From positions 248,001 through 312,000 of the forward strand of contig NW_002476236.1 in NCBI RefSeq assembly GCF_000189635.1: a DNA stretch of 64,000 nt, written 5' to 3'. Under the pieces are notes generated by a model. The model saw nothing but the letters and a program-made list of their open reading frames with translations, did not search any database and was not told the DNA's origin. Positions within the stretch are counted from its first letter, which is position 1; each line of letters starts with the position of its first letter. This document shows positions 1 through 12,146 of this stretch, piece by piece. A program made the position numbers and the translations under genes. This stretch comes from Tetrahymena thermophila SB210. Its lineage: Eukaryota; Ciliophora; Oligohymenophorea; Hymenostomatida; Tetrahymenidae.

Positions 1-1522
1 TATGGGAAGTCTCAAAGAAAACATTGCTTAGAGAATTCAATGCTCACAAGAAAGCAGTAAACGCTATGGACTTTATTGGTGGAGAGTCTTATATGTATTC
101 AGGATCAGATGATTATGTAAAATATAAATATGAATTACATATGAAAATAATTAATTCATAATGACTAAAAAAAGCAAATTAAACTCTATGATATAGCATC
201 AAATGAAGTAGTTAGAACATACGTGAATGCTCATAGTGATTATGTCAGAAGTATAGTTTCTGTTCCAAATAGTGATAGAAATGTTATATCTGGTGGTTAT
301 GATGGCTTTGCAAACCTATTTGATTTTAGAGATAAATCTAAGGTAATAAACTCTTTAAAATAATTTAATGTTTTCAAAATTAAATAATAAATATATTTCA
401 GAAACCTATTCGTTAATTCAATCACGGAGTTTCTATAGAAGATACTACAATTATTCCTTCTGGTTTTTCTTTTGCAACTGTTGGTGGAACTTCAGTTAAT
501 ATTTGGGATTTAAGAACAGGTAATGCTATCGAAACACTAAATCATAATTTAAAGACTATAACTTGTGCCAAATTTATAAGTAATGGTGATAGATTGATAA
601 CTTCTTCAATCGATTAAAGTATGAAAATATATAGAACAGATACTTACTAGATTACTCATCAATTTAAGTTCCCTTCTCCAGTTCTTAGTTTCGATATGAC
701 TTAAAACACAAAATGTTTTGCTGTTGGTATGGCGTATGAAATTAATAAAAACTTATTTATCTGTTTATTTAATAATATTTTTCATTTAAAACAGAGATGG
801 TGTATTAGAGATAAGAAGCAATTAAAAAAAGTTAGGAGAATAAGTTGATTCTGATGAAGAAAAAGATGATAAGGAAGATTTAGGTTTATAAATTCCTGAC
901 TTTTTAAAATATAACGAAGCAGCATAAAGAAGAGTGCATAATTTTTAATATTTTAGCAGAGGTATGTATGATAAGCCTACCTAATATGATGTAAAGTATG
1001 AAGAAAAAAGAATTAAAAAAATAAGCAAGTACGATAAGCTTCTTAAAAAATTCCAATATAAAACCGCCATGATGCACGCTTTAGAAAATCGTTAAAATGA
1101 CGTTGTTATTGGATTATATGAAGAATTAATTCAAAGGGGTGAAATAATAAATGCTTTTAAAAATTTAGATGATGTAAATAAATTCTTTAAAATAATAGTT
1201 TTTATCTTTAATCTATCTTAAATTAATAGTCTTAATTGAGTATAGTTTTTGAGTTTATAGCCAAAAAAATTGCAAACCCTAAATTTTAAGATGTCGCTAT
1301 TCACATGTTGAACCTTATGTTTGGTAAATATATAAAAATACTTATTTTTTATTTTAGGCTCATATATATTTTTTATTAAATAAAGAACAATACACTTATG
1401 AAAGTGGTAAGTACTTGGAAAGCATGGTTGATATACTTGACGAAGAAATTTTGACATAAAAATTGTTACTATAATTAAACGGATAAATAGATACAATAGT
1501 TAACACTAGCATTGTGGAATGA
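1..1522 (+). CDS. UTP15: UTP15-like U3 snoRNP WD40 protein (5' partial)
   Basis: This is the 3' part of a nucleolar small-subunit processome component that helps transcribe and process pre-18S rRNA. The gene enters the window already open, and the N-terminus lies upstream. Five introns are needed: from about 118, from about 342, about 732-793, 1174 to about 1236, and about 1324-1362. Visible first are WD40 blades (SGSDDYQIKLYDIAS, HSDYVRS, VNIWDLRTG). The UTP15 C-terminal domain follows: RGMYDKPTQYDVKYEEKR, KISKYDKLLKKFQYKTAM, LYEELIQRGEI, and a last segment around NPKFQDVAIHMLNLM. Blade order plus this C-terminal domain distinguishes UTP15 from generic WD40 proteins (family knowledge). Stop is TGA at 1520-1522. 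Glutamines are mostly TAA/TAG. Confident in the family; exact splice sites are by eye. Confidence 0.9.
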
Positions 1523-2122
1523 TGTTAAAAATAAAAATATTGATACTAGATTAAAATAAATAATAAACAATTCAATAAATAAAAATTTAATTAAAACAAT
1601 ACATTTATCTTTGTAAATCTACTAATTTTTTAATATTTATAAGTGTAAATATTTTATAAATTAATTCAAAAATAAAAAATGAATCTTAGCTTCTAATTAG
1701 TACAATTAAAGCTCAAAATAATATTTTAATTTGCTCATCAATTAAATTAATTAAATTAAAATTAATATTGAAACATGTAGATAAAATTTAAAAAGCTAAA
1801 CATTTATCTTAATTAAAATTTTATTTGAAATAATATAAATAAAATTAAAAATAATACATTTTTAAATCAATATTTTAATTTTGTATATTAGTTAAACATA
1901 AAATTTACAAATTAAACTTAATATTTATATTTTTATTTAAATTTAAAAAGTAAATGCTAGTTAACTTAACAATTAAGATTTTATAACTTTTAATACTCAA
2001 AAACAAAAATATTTTTAAACTTATTAAATAAATCATAAAAAAAATATTTTATTGATTAAAAAAGGTTTATTCATAATTTTGAATCATATGCAATGAATAA
2101 TTTGAAAAATATATGCACAGCT
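1523..2122. other. intergenic, AT-rich
   Basis: About 600 bp between two convergent gene ends. Homopolymeric A/T runs only; I see no coding frame, RNA gene or notable repeat. Confidence 0.7.
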
Positions 2123-4448
2123 TCATAAATTTTTAATATATTTAATAATATCTTCTCCATCTTCATCACTTGAAGGATCATCATGCTATAAATTATGATT
2201 ATCATAGTATTATTTTTACCCTTTTCTACTATAAATTTAGTGAGATTAGGTATTCCAAGTACTTTCATTTTATTATTAGTAATTTATGTTTAAAGAATTT
2301 TATTAGTATAAAGTTTGTTATAAAGATAAATCTTATTTATTTTCATCATCATCTTACTCATTTAATTTTTCAACTAAAGAGAAATTTATTTTTAATTTAT
2401 AATTTCCAGGAAAATTATTATTTATCTTTCTTCTAACTAAATCTTGTAATTTTTATTTTCTCATTTTTTCAGTAAACACCTCATCTTAATTAAGCTTTTA
2501 GTTAAAATAATAATAAAGAAAAAATTGATTAAAATAATTTCTTATTTACTTGGTTTACTTTGCTTTAATATATTTTATTTAAACATTAATATCTTCTTTT
2601 ATCATAACTCAACTTTTGGTCTTATTTCTTTATAGAAAAATGGCTATTAACAGGAGAAACGCTTTGAAATTTTGTAGAGTTTTATTATTAATTAATGCTT
2701 TATGGAGTAATAAGATAATTATTTGTAATAGTAGGATTCCTTAGATAATTTGAGTAACGCTATTTTGTGTATAAGCCTGATTATGGGGTAATTTATTTAA
2801 GTGTGAAATCATTATTAATCGAGTTTTAATCCAAAGACAAATTCTTTTTTACTGGTGGCTAAGTGAAAGATTCCTAAATAAAATATAAGTTAGTTAAATA
2901 GTGAGCTTTAATTAAAGCTTTACTTGAATGATTGATCTCGTATATGGATCTGCAATATAAAAATCTCTCTAGATCTTAATTTCAGATAATAAATTACTAT
3001 TATGGAGCATAGCAGAAGATTCGTTTTATTGCTCTTCCATTTTATTAATAGATTTAGATTTAAAATCAAAATTCTAAGATTCTCTAGTAATGCTTGAATC
3101 TGAAATCATAACATTGTTAAGTAAAGTTTTAGGCTATTCAAATAATTAATTTGATTGCAAAGATAAATCTCTTTTTTAATGGTTTGATGTGTGCAACTAT
3201 CTTACATTACTAGAAAGAGCATTATAGAAAGAATTAGAAGCAATAGATTTATTATGACTTGATGTTCTTTAATTTGTTGAAGCAGTTTAAGATCTATTAG
3301 AACCTATTCTATCACCAACCAAATTTAAACTTTTGATTTATTCATTTCTCTCCTGTTGCTTATCAACGATTTTTTATTTAAAATGGTATTATTAATTTAG
3401 ATTATTAATATTGCTAAATGCTGTATTTGCTGTGTCCTTAAAATATTTTATCATTAAAAAAAATTAATATCAAAGAGTTTTTTTATTTAAGTAAAGTATT
3501 AAAGTAAGATAGAAGCAATTAAAGTATTACTGGCCTATAAGCATCTTTTTGTGGTATTTATAATTGGTTATTATTTATATTTATACTATTCCGTTAAAGA
3601 AATTGAGTGGATTTATTAAGATTTTGTTAAGCTAAACTAAAATATTAAGATTAAGAATTAACTGCATCTTTTTTTTGCCAAAATTCTTATTAAGTTTAAA
3701 GATATTCGTCTTGCATAATTTGTTTTAGAAATTCTTTTTCAACTAAAAATTTTTGATGATTTTCTTTTCTCTCCTACCATTTTTTAGATCTATCTCTACA
3801 GTTTTTGATTCTATGATCAAGAAAAATATTTCTTTATTTTTATTACTTTATTAACTTTTCATCTATTTATTTCTATACTCCTTACTAATATTACATCTAT
3901 TTTTTCTTCATGTTTTCTAAATTCATTTTCGATTAAATAATCTTCACCATCTTTGCATCCATTTTACTGATATTATCTACAATTATAATGTATTTTATTT
4001 CCAAATATTTTATTTATTCCAAAATTACCAGTTACTCCATAGTTTATTTTTTTGTTGAGATCATCAGGATCTAAATTTTCATCTGCAATAACAGGAAATA
4101 CTATTCAATAAATATAAATAAAGCTTGATAAATCTAAATTAAGGTCAAAGATATTTTACCACTGTTTTCTAAAATATTATTACTTATGCACATCATTTTA
4201 CTTGGGGGTAAAAGGGAAGATTATAATTTTCTGTGCTTGTTCTTAGATAAATTATTATCTCCCCCAATCACTTTTACAGTTAAATTCTAACTATTTTATT
4301 CTTAAATTGTTTTTTATAGGTTACTTTCGTGGCTAATATCTTCATTTTACTTATCCGCCTTCTCTAAAATTGAAGAATAATTTTAAAGTCTTGCACTATC
4401 TATTTACAAAGTGCTTTATAAGTCTTAATTGTTATCTTAATAATTCAT
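2123..4448 (-). CDS. Q/N-rich protein of unknown function
   Basis: Not recognised. It starts at ATG 4446-4448 (MNYQDNNQDLQ...) and ends at TGA 2123-2125 (...SSDEDGEDIIKYIKNL). At least four introns are required, including donors near 4200 and 3531. Exons read as Q-, N- and S-rich low-complexity protein with basic, helix-prone stretches (RDRSKKWQERKENHQKFLVEKEFL) and an acidic C-terminus. One join near 3860-3897 is awkward: the frame changes across a segment that allows only an intron of about 15-22 nt, so either a very short intron or a sequence frameshift is present. No catalytic motif, signal peptide or membrane segment was seen. The coding nature rests on long open frames under the ciliate code and on protein-like composition. 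Confidence 0.6.
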
Positions 4449-5379
4449 GTTAAAAAATAGTTTTTAGCTATTTTTATTAATTAGCTAAAAAAGGTAAATT
4501 AGAAAATAGTAAATACCAAAATAAACTAGAAGAATTTTATTACAAACAAAACCAATCCCTAAAATTAGAATTCTTTAAAAATATTTTTCAAAAGTGTGTA
4601 AAATAAACTTAATTTAAAATTAAATTTGATAAATAATTTTAAAAAATTAAAATATTTGTAATAAATTTTTAAGATTAAATTTCAATTTATACTTTACATT
4701 ATGAATCATTTATTCTTAATAAAAATTATTTTGTGTTTAAATTAATTACTTTTAAAAATGAAAAAAAATTTCAAACGTATAAAATAAATTAAATTGATAT
4801 TTTTAAAGCACGATAAATGAATAAATAAATATATAAAATTTCAAAAGTAAATTAAATAACTGAAGCTAAAACAAATAAACTCAATTTTTATGAATATATT
4901 TTATTTTAATAATTTTTTTGAAATTAAATTATGAGGGTTAATATTTATGAAATTTTTTTAATTAGTTAGTTTTTCTTAAATTTGCAAAGCAAAATAAATT
5001 AACTATTTAATCAATTATTTTGAATTCACCCCTAATTAAGCCATTAAAATGTTTAAATTAATTAACTAAAATTATCCCAAAAAAAATGAGTTCGTATTAC
5101 TTAAAATTACAATCTGACAATTATTATTGGTCAATTAACACAATTAGTATGTAATTTAAAAATTTTAAAAGTCAAATATTATTTATTATTATTTTTTAAG
5201 TAATAAATATTAATATCTAATAATGTTTTTTACTTAATGATGTAACATGAAAATTTTTTTTTGAAATGATGATAAAAATAATTGAAGGTAGTAATATTAC
5301 AAAATACATTTAATAAATGACTACTTTACAAATTTTAGTAAAAATAAATATCTTTTTTTAAAACCAATTATTTTCTCTT
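4449..5379. other. intergenic, AT-rich
   Basis: About 930 bp between two genes on the minus strand; it should hold the promoter of the Q/N-rich gene and the 3' end of the glycerol-3-phosphate dehydrogenase gene. Nothing else recognised. Confidence 0.65.
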
Positions 5380-6833
5380 TCAAAAATGTTATTTCCATTC
5401 TTGTTTTGCATAATTTTATGGGAATTCAGTACCTAAGTTAACTGTCATTAATCTCTTGACAGCAGATTATAAAGAAATTTAACCATGTAATAAATCATAG
5501 ATAGTAAATGTAATGGGCATATCTAAGTTATTCTTTTTAGCATATTTATAAACAACATCTAAAGTAGGAATACCTTCAACAACACCAGTGCTACTTTTAA
5601 CAATATCTTCCAATGATTCACCCTTACCAAGTCTATAACCACAAGTTCTATTTCTAGATAAGCTACCAAAACTTGTTAACATCAAATCACCAATACCAGC
5701 AAGGCCGTAGAAAGTTTCATCTCTAGCTCCATAAGTTTCTTTTGATAACAATAAAATAATTTAAATTAGATGCTAATAAATATAAATTTATAAAACACAT
5801 CTCTATCAAAAAATATAAAAAAATTATGTTTTTTATTAAATTTATAAATTTGCCTTTTTATTTGCTAAAAATTAAATATCTAACTGGTTTTTATCAAATA
5901 CTATTAATAAAAAGTGATTAATTTGGACCAATAGCTAGATAACTTTCTATTTTATTTCTAGAGTATGTTTACTTAATTAAAAAACACTAAAATTTATTTT
6001 GATTTAATAAAAATTTTTATTTTTTGTTGGATTTGCATTAATTATATTAACTTTTGTGCTTTTAACCTAATCTTAATTTTTTTTGAATAAATTCTAATCT
6101 TTATTTATAACAAAATGAAGAAATTTAATAAATGCTATTTTTTACTTGCAAACTTTTGGATTTCAGCTGTACCTCTGACAATGAAAGCAGTGGTAGTATT
6201 AATACCAAAATCACTACCTTCAATAAAACCAGCACCAATAGCAAATACGTTTTTAAGAGCACCTGCTATTTCAACACCAATAACATCATCATTTGTATAG
6301 ACTTTAAAGGCACCATGAGAAAGACTTTCTTAAACAACTTAGGCATTCTTAATGTCATTGGAAGCTACTACGACTAATGTAGGCATATTTTAGAGGATTT
6401 CCTTAGCAAAACTAGGTCCTGAAAGAACACAATACTTAAGCTTTCCCTCAAACATTTCATTGACTGCTTCAGAAATGAATTTTTCAGATTCAACAAGCAT
6501 ACCCTTTGAGCATGAAACAAAAGGTGTTTCTAAGTTAATGTGTTCCCTATTTTCTCTTAAGACAACCATTGTTTATTAAGTAGGAATACAAGATAAGATA
6601 AAGGCAGCATCTTGAACAACCTCTTTAAAGCTAGATGAAGCAGTGATATTTCCATTTAACTCAATATCTGAGAAGAATTTAGGATTACGTTTTTTATCAT
6701 TGATGTGTTGAGCAACTTCAGGATCTCTAGCATACATCATAACCTTGTTGTAGGGATTAAAAGATGCTGCATGGGCAAGAGCAGTACCGAAAGCACCATT
6801 ACCTAAGATAGCTACTTTAGTGAATCTTTTCAT
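5380..6833 (-). CDS. NAD-dependent glycerol-3-phosphate dehydrogenase, bacterial (GpsA) type
   Basis: It interconverts dihydroxyacetone phosphate and sn-glycerol 3-phosphate with NAD(P)H, feeding glycerolipid synthesis and redox balance. Start is ATG at 6833 (MKRFTKVAILGNGAFGTALAHA), where the Rossmann GxGxxG lies at residues 10-16. Next come SCIPTQQTM, the helical-domain segment with the conserved lysine (GVEIAGALKNVFAIGAGF), NTTTAFIVRGTAEI, and GLAGIGDLMLTSFGSLSRNR near the C-terminus. One intron (5739-6145) joins FAK to TYGARDETFYG in frame. Stop is TGA 5380-5382 after ...KQEWKQHF. The AGALKN and GLAGIGD-SRNR signatures are those of bacterial GpsA and of protist or plastid enzymes, not animal/fungal GPD1 (family knowledge). 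No PTS1 tripeptide or clear targeting peptide is visible, so a cytosolic location is likely. Confidence 0.93.
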
Positions 6834-9006
6834 TTCTATTATTATAATTGTTTAAAGTAATATAAATAATAAATCCTAGGAAGGTAGAAGTAATTTATAC
6901 TTATTTTATATGGATTATGAAGCTTGCTTAATCTATTTTTAATAGAAAATTATTTATGTTTTTATTTATAAAATATTGTTTATAAGATATTTCAGTTTAA
7001 GTCATTCAGAGTATTAAAATAAACTAGTTAGTTGTACAATATTAGTAATATAAAAATCATCACTAGATATATTATGCCCTAATATATAATTCAGATTAAA
7101 ATTTCGTACTATTAATAATACATCACTTTATTTCGGTATTACATCAAATATATATTGTTTGTTGCAGTCTGTAAAATTCTGAGAAATTTAGAATCACTTG
7201 AAATAAAAATTTTTAATTGCATTCGAATGACGATAATTCTTAATATTTTTAGAGTTGAATGCAACACTATTTTATTTTGTATACTTTAATTTATTTAATT
7301 GAAAAAATAATATTCTAATCTTTATGTTTGGCTAAATTTATATTTGATTAACTTATTGATTACTGCAAATAGAAAAAATAAACGTAAGTTGAAAGAAGTT
7401 AGATGAATTATCTACCATTTTTGGCTTTAAGTTGAAAATATGAAATAAGAACTTAAGTATTTTGGAGTATTGTATATATAGTACTATTTTTATAATTATG
7501 TAGGTCTTTCAATAGCTACTTAATGCGCAATATTTTAATTAAAGTATCCTATTAGTCTTAATTACATATATAATGATTTGATGAATTTGTAAATTTAATT
7601 GCGTAAAAACTTCAATCTAAATTTCCTACACGTTCAACTTAATTTAATCTAATAAAGAGATATATTTGTGATGAAAATTACTAATTTACAATTGCAAATA
7701 CTCATCAATTATCACAAAAATCAAGCCATATGATAAATTATTAATTAAGCTGTTATAGATAAATTTATAACTTTAAGTATACATATGATTTGTCATACTT
7801 TGTTTGCGTATATTTCCATCATCTAATTTTTTTTAAGTCATTAAAATTTCAATTACAGTCAGCCATTCAAATTTCAATTACGGTCAATTTATTTGATGCT
7901 ATTCTTAATATGTGCGTTAAACTATTCATACATATTTTATTAAGACAACATATGCTTAACTAAATATTTAAAAATATAAAGGTTAAAATCCCTAAATATG
8001 ACATTTAATTAGCATCACTTATTTTATAAAATATAATAGAAATTACCTAATAGAACAAACAAAAATAAATATTCAAACAAAATATTTCAAAATAGTAAAA
8101 AGTTAAAAGTTGAATAAATATTTTTTATTAGTTGATTATTGTAATAAATTATAATGAATATAATCAAATTTTGTTAGATATTATAATAATCGATGCATCA
8201 ATAAATTGCTTGTGGATTATTATATCAATCTATCATGTATCAAAATATATCAAAAATAGTATGATTTTACTATAAATAAAATTAAAAATGAAGTACAATC
8301 CTATTTTAAATACAAGCTATGCTATATAAATATATAGAACTAATTTGAACATAAATACAAATCTAATTTAGGATGAAGTATATTTTATGAAAATAAAAAT
8401 GAATTAGTTTTTATGAATAATTGCAAATATTATATTTATATATTAATATTTAAAAGCTTGATTTAATTATCTAAAAGATATATCTTCAAAAGAAATTAAT
8501 AAAATTTATTATAATTTACTTATTAATATGATATTTAGGAGATAAAAATATAGAAAAAATCTAATTAAATTTTTTTAGCAGATTGGAACTAAATTAAGAA
8601 GTGAGATCAATTGATAATGAAAAGTATATAGAATGAATATCAAATCTGTACACTAATCTATTTTTTTTCATTTTTATTGGTGAATTTTGAGTTAATTTTA
8701 TTGAAGCTTGTATTAAATAAAATAAAATAAACAATACGATTTTGAAATAAAAATTATTAAGAAAATATAGATTTTAAATATTAAAGATTTTAAAATATAA
8801 CTTGTTTAATTTAAAAATAAATCTGATTTATTTTTCGTTTCAACTTTGAAACTAAATTACTCAAAGAATTAACTAACTAACTATCTAACTAAATAAATAA
8901 ATTTTAGTCTAAATTATAAAATTTTTTGAAATTGAAATAGCAAATTTTTGAGAAAGTAAGAAAATATTAGATTTAAATATCAACTAATAATAATAAGGTT
9001 AATATC
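6834..9006. other. long intergenic region, AT-rich
   Basis: About 2.2 kb, the longest gene-poor stretch here. I scanned both strands under the ciliate code and found no convincing protein-like frame. It contains one short imperfect direct repeat (7844-7886) and many A/T tracts. It lies upstream of the glycerol-3-phosphate dehydrogenase start and downstream of STE24. Confidence 0.6.
7844..7886 (+). repeat. short direct repeat, two 18-bp copies
   Basis: AAATTTCAATTACAGTCA at 7844-7861 recurs with one mismatch (G for A) at 7869-7886, a 25-bp period. It is in non-coding DNA; no function inferred. Confidence 0.7.
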
Positions 9007-12000
9007 TCATTAGTTGCCATTTCCATTCATTACTTAATATTAGTTTATCTTTGATGAACGATTATTATTTTATGAGAATTTATTATTATCTAGAGATGTT
9101 CCATTTTTTTGGTATCCTTATTTTTTCTAATTACCATTAAAGGTAGGAGAATAATTTATACCATTTTGGTAATGTTCTTTATTTTAATCAGAATTTATTA
9201 CTTATTGGTTTGGTGAATTGTGAAAGCCATTGCTTATATTATTATTAAAAATATTGTTATTGAAATTATTATTATTTTAAAATTCTGGAGGAGACTGAGG
9301 TCTAGATTAATTTTATTGCAAAACTTATCTTTTTCTAATATCATTTGAAGGTATTTATGAGCCAAAAAGATACACATCCTCTTTATATAACTTTTTATTG
9401 GGATGATTGATATCAACACTACTGCTGTAATCTCTAGAATCAAGAGATTCGATATTAGATATCGAGTGTTTGTAAACCTTGCGATTTGTAATTAAGTAAG
9501 AACTACTGCTATTTGAAAGCTGTTAATTATTTCTTAGTACATTCTATTACTAATGTTATTATTATTATTGTTACTACTGAGCAATAGATCCTAAATTTAG
9601 CTGCAATCCACTATTGACTCCTTATTGTTATTGCTATTGTAAGAGATACTATTAATTAGTCCACTAATTTAATAAATCAGATACAAGCTACTGCTACATT
9701 TATTGCATTTAAAGCTATTATTAAATCAGCTATTAATTTTATTATTGCTCATAATTAAACAACAGATTTAAATTAAATCCACTATTTGTATTTGGATTGG
9801 CAAAATTTTAAATAAGTGTATTATTTAATGCTTGCTGATAACCTATTTGGTTGCTATTACTATCTATCTCATTTTAATTATTTTATTACTAAGTGATAGG
9901 AAATTACTGCATAGAACTATTTAAACTGTTACTCCCATTCCTATCTAGAGCATGATAAATTGGATTCCTACTTTAAAATCCATTTATTTAGTTTTATGAA
10001 TTTGCATGCTCCCTTAAGAATCCTTAATATTATGAACCAAGTTATCTTCTATTATTACTATTATTATTATTAGTATTATTAGGGGAATTTATATAATGCC
10101 TATTATTACTATTATCTATATTTTGATGATTTCTTCCATTTATACTTACATATTCCTCAAGAAAATTTTATATTTTCTCTTAAATTTATTAATTTTCTAA
10201 ACCGTTTTGTTTTTCAATTTAAAATAATGTCTGTTTAATACGTTTTAATCTTTCAAATAATCCAGGATGAGAATGTTTGAACCAAGCATACCTTAAATTA
10301 AATACAATAAAAGCTTCAATATAAAATAATTAAATTAATAAAATAAATATGTTTTAATTTAAATTATTCATTAAAATAAAAAAAAAATTTAACAAATTTG
10401 ATTTAAAATTAATAATTTAGAAAATTAGTTTTAATACAAATGAAAACTTACCAAGGATCAGGATTAAGAGTAGACACATCTTCTTTTTATATTTTAGTTA
10501 GACCACTCATTAAATAATAACCATATCCTAAATTGCATGCAAAAGTATCTGCTTAAAACTCAAAATAGCGGGAGATTACTAAATCTATTATTTCAATTAC
10601 TGAGTTTATAGGTGAAAATAAATTAAAAAACAGTGTTGTGCCTATAAAAGTAGATTTATCAGTAAATCCAAAGCTAAGAAATATTGAATCACTGTTTCTG
10701 AAAAAAGAAAATAGTGAAAAAATTATTATTATTCTCAAACAATAGATTAAAAATTTAATTTTGGAATGAGAATGCTTCCAGTGTCCTAATTCATGACCAA
10801 CTACAGACATTATTTCGTTTTAAGACATTTAATTTAAAAGAGTGTCGAATAGGACTATTCTCTTGTTATTCCAAAGTCCATAGAAATATGCATTAGAGTG
10901 CTCTGAGCGTCGAGACCCATCCATTTTAAGGATATCTTTCAAAGGAAAATTAATGCTGATGGCTAGCTCATTTATTTCTTGTTTTAATTCTCCATCTTCT
11001 AATTCCTCAAACTTGTTAAATGCCGGAGCTATAAAATTAGGGTTTATAGTGATATATGCCAGCATAAACAATATAATAAATATTTCTACCTATATATATT
11101 ATTTAACATGAATTTTATTAAGCAAAAAAAAGTTTTATTTTATAAGATTAAATAAAGATTAATAAAACACTAAAACTAAAAATACTGAAAATACTGAAAA
11201 AAATTTTGAATTTACATTAAAAAAGAACCACTCATTAGATTCTGTTTTATCTACTACATAAATATATCCATAAAGAATAGTTGGTATGATAATAACACTC
11301 AAACCTGCTTCTATCACTAAATCGTTAAAAAATAGGAAAAGAGTCTTTTTATTAAAGCCATATTTTTCTTCTATTACAAATGTTTCATATAGAGCTATAG
11401 GCACATCTATAAATTTTGATTTAAGAGCTTCAATTAAGAGAAACATAAAACCTCTTTAAAACTATTTAAAATAGATAGATAAATTAATTAATTAAAAAAT
11501 ATTTTAAAATGCAAAATAGACCAGTTAGAATTAATAAATAAATAAATTTAAATATTTGATTTTAACTTTTAGTTATTGTATTTATTTATGTGTTTAATTT
11601 GTATTAAAATTATTATGTTAAGATAAAACTACAAATTATTAATTACTTCGCTTGTTGGCTCTATAATAGGGAAAAGTTTAGTTACACCGTTCCAAACTAA
11701 TGGCATAACATAAGTTAGGGAGAAGATGCATTCAAGACCAGTTTTAACAGAGTAAACATACATTTAAAATGCTCTAATTCAAATAAAAAAATACATGTGT
11801 TTGAGTAACTTTTTATGATAAATCATAAAATTTCTTTACAATTTATCGAACGCATACTACATAGCTCTCTTATATTGATCTGGATCTATTCCTAAAGATC
11901 TTACATCTGAAGGCATTTTTTTAATCTATTTATAATTTTAAATCATTAGGTTAGATTTATTTAGCTGATATCAATTAAAGCGAAGTATTTACTGCCTTTA

Positions 12001-12146
12001 TGTACCTAGAAAGCTATCTTAGATTTAAAATCTACTCTAGTATATATTTCGCAAATATGAAAACTAAATTTTATAAAAAATAGAACTATATCTATCTGCT
12101 TAAAGCGTATAATTTTCAATTGAAGTATGGATTTATTTAAAATCAT
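9007..12146 (-). CDS. STE24: CAAX prenyl protease 1 (STE24/ZMPSTE24) with Q/N-rich C-terminal tail
   Basis: A zinc metalloprotease of the ER and inner nuclear membrane that cleaves prenylated CaaX proteins. ATG at 12144-12146 opens an exon with a first hydrophobic segment (IDIVLFFIKFSFHICEIY). Spliced exons then give MPSDVRSLGIDPDQY, YVYSVKTGLECIFSL, ETFVIEEKYGFNKKT, NPNFIAPAFNKFEEL and GSRRSEHSNAYFYGLWNNKR. The catalytic HELGH motif (GHELGHWKHSH) is near 10765-10800, the third zinc ligand is in RYFEFQAD, and KHSHPGLFERL follows. All are diagnostic of STE24. Normally the protein ends about here. In this gene the frame continues from about 10180 to TGA 9007-9009, adding roughly 400 residues dominated by Gln and Asn (runs such as QQQQQQQHQQQN) with no intervening TGA. 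Five introns are inferred, the last joining W to YAWFKHSHP near 10290-10450. Confidence 0.92.

Noticed and set aside
5479-6833. Separate small ORFs, on both strands, within the glycerol-3-phosphate dehydrogenase region
   Set aside because: They are pieces of one gene broken by TAA/TAG glutamine codons and an intron, or antisense shadows of it.
10553-11446. Three apparent short proteins (HELGH-containing and neighbours)
   Set aside because: Under the ciliate code and with GT...AG introns they are consecutive exon parts of one STE24 gene.
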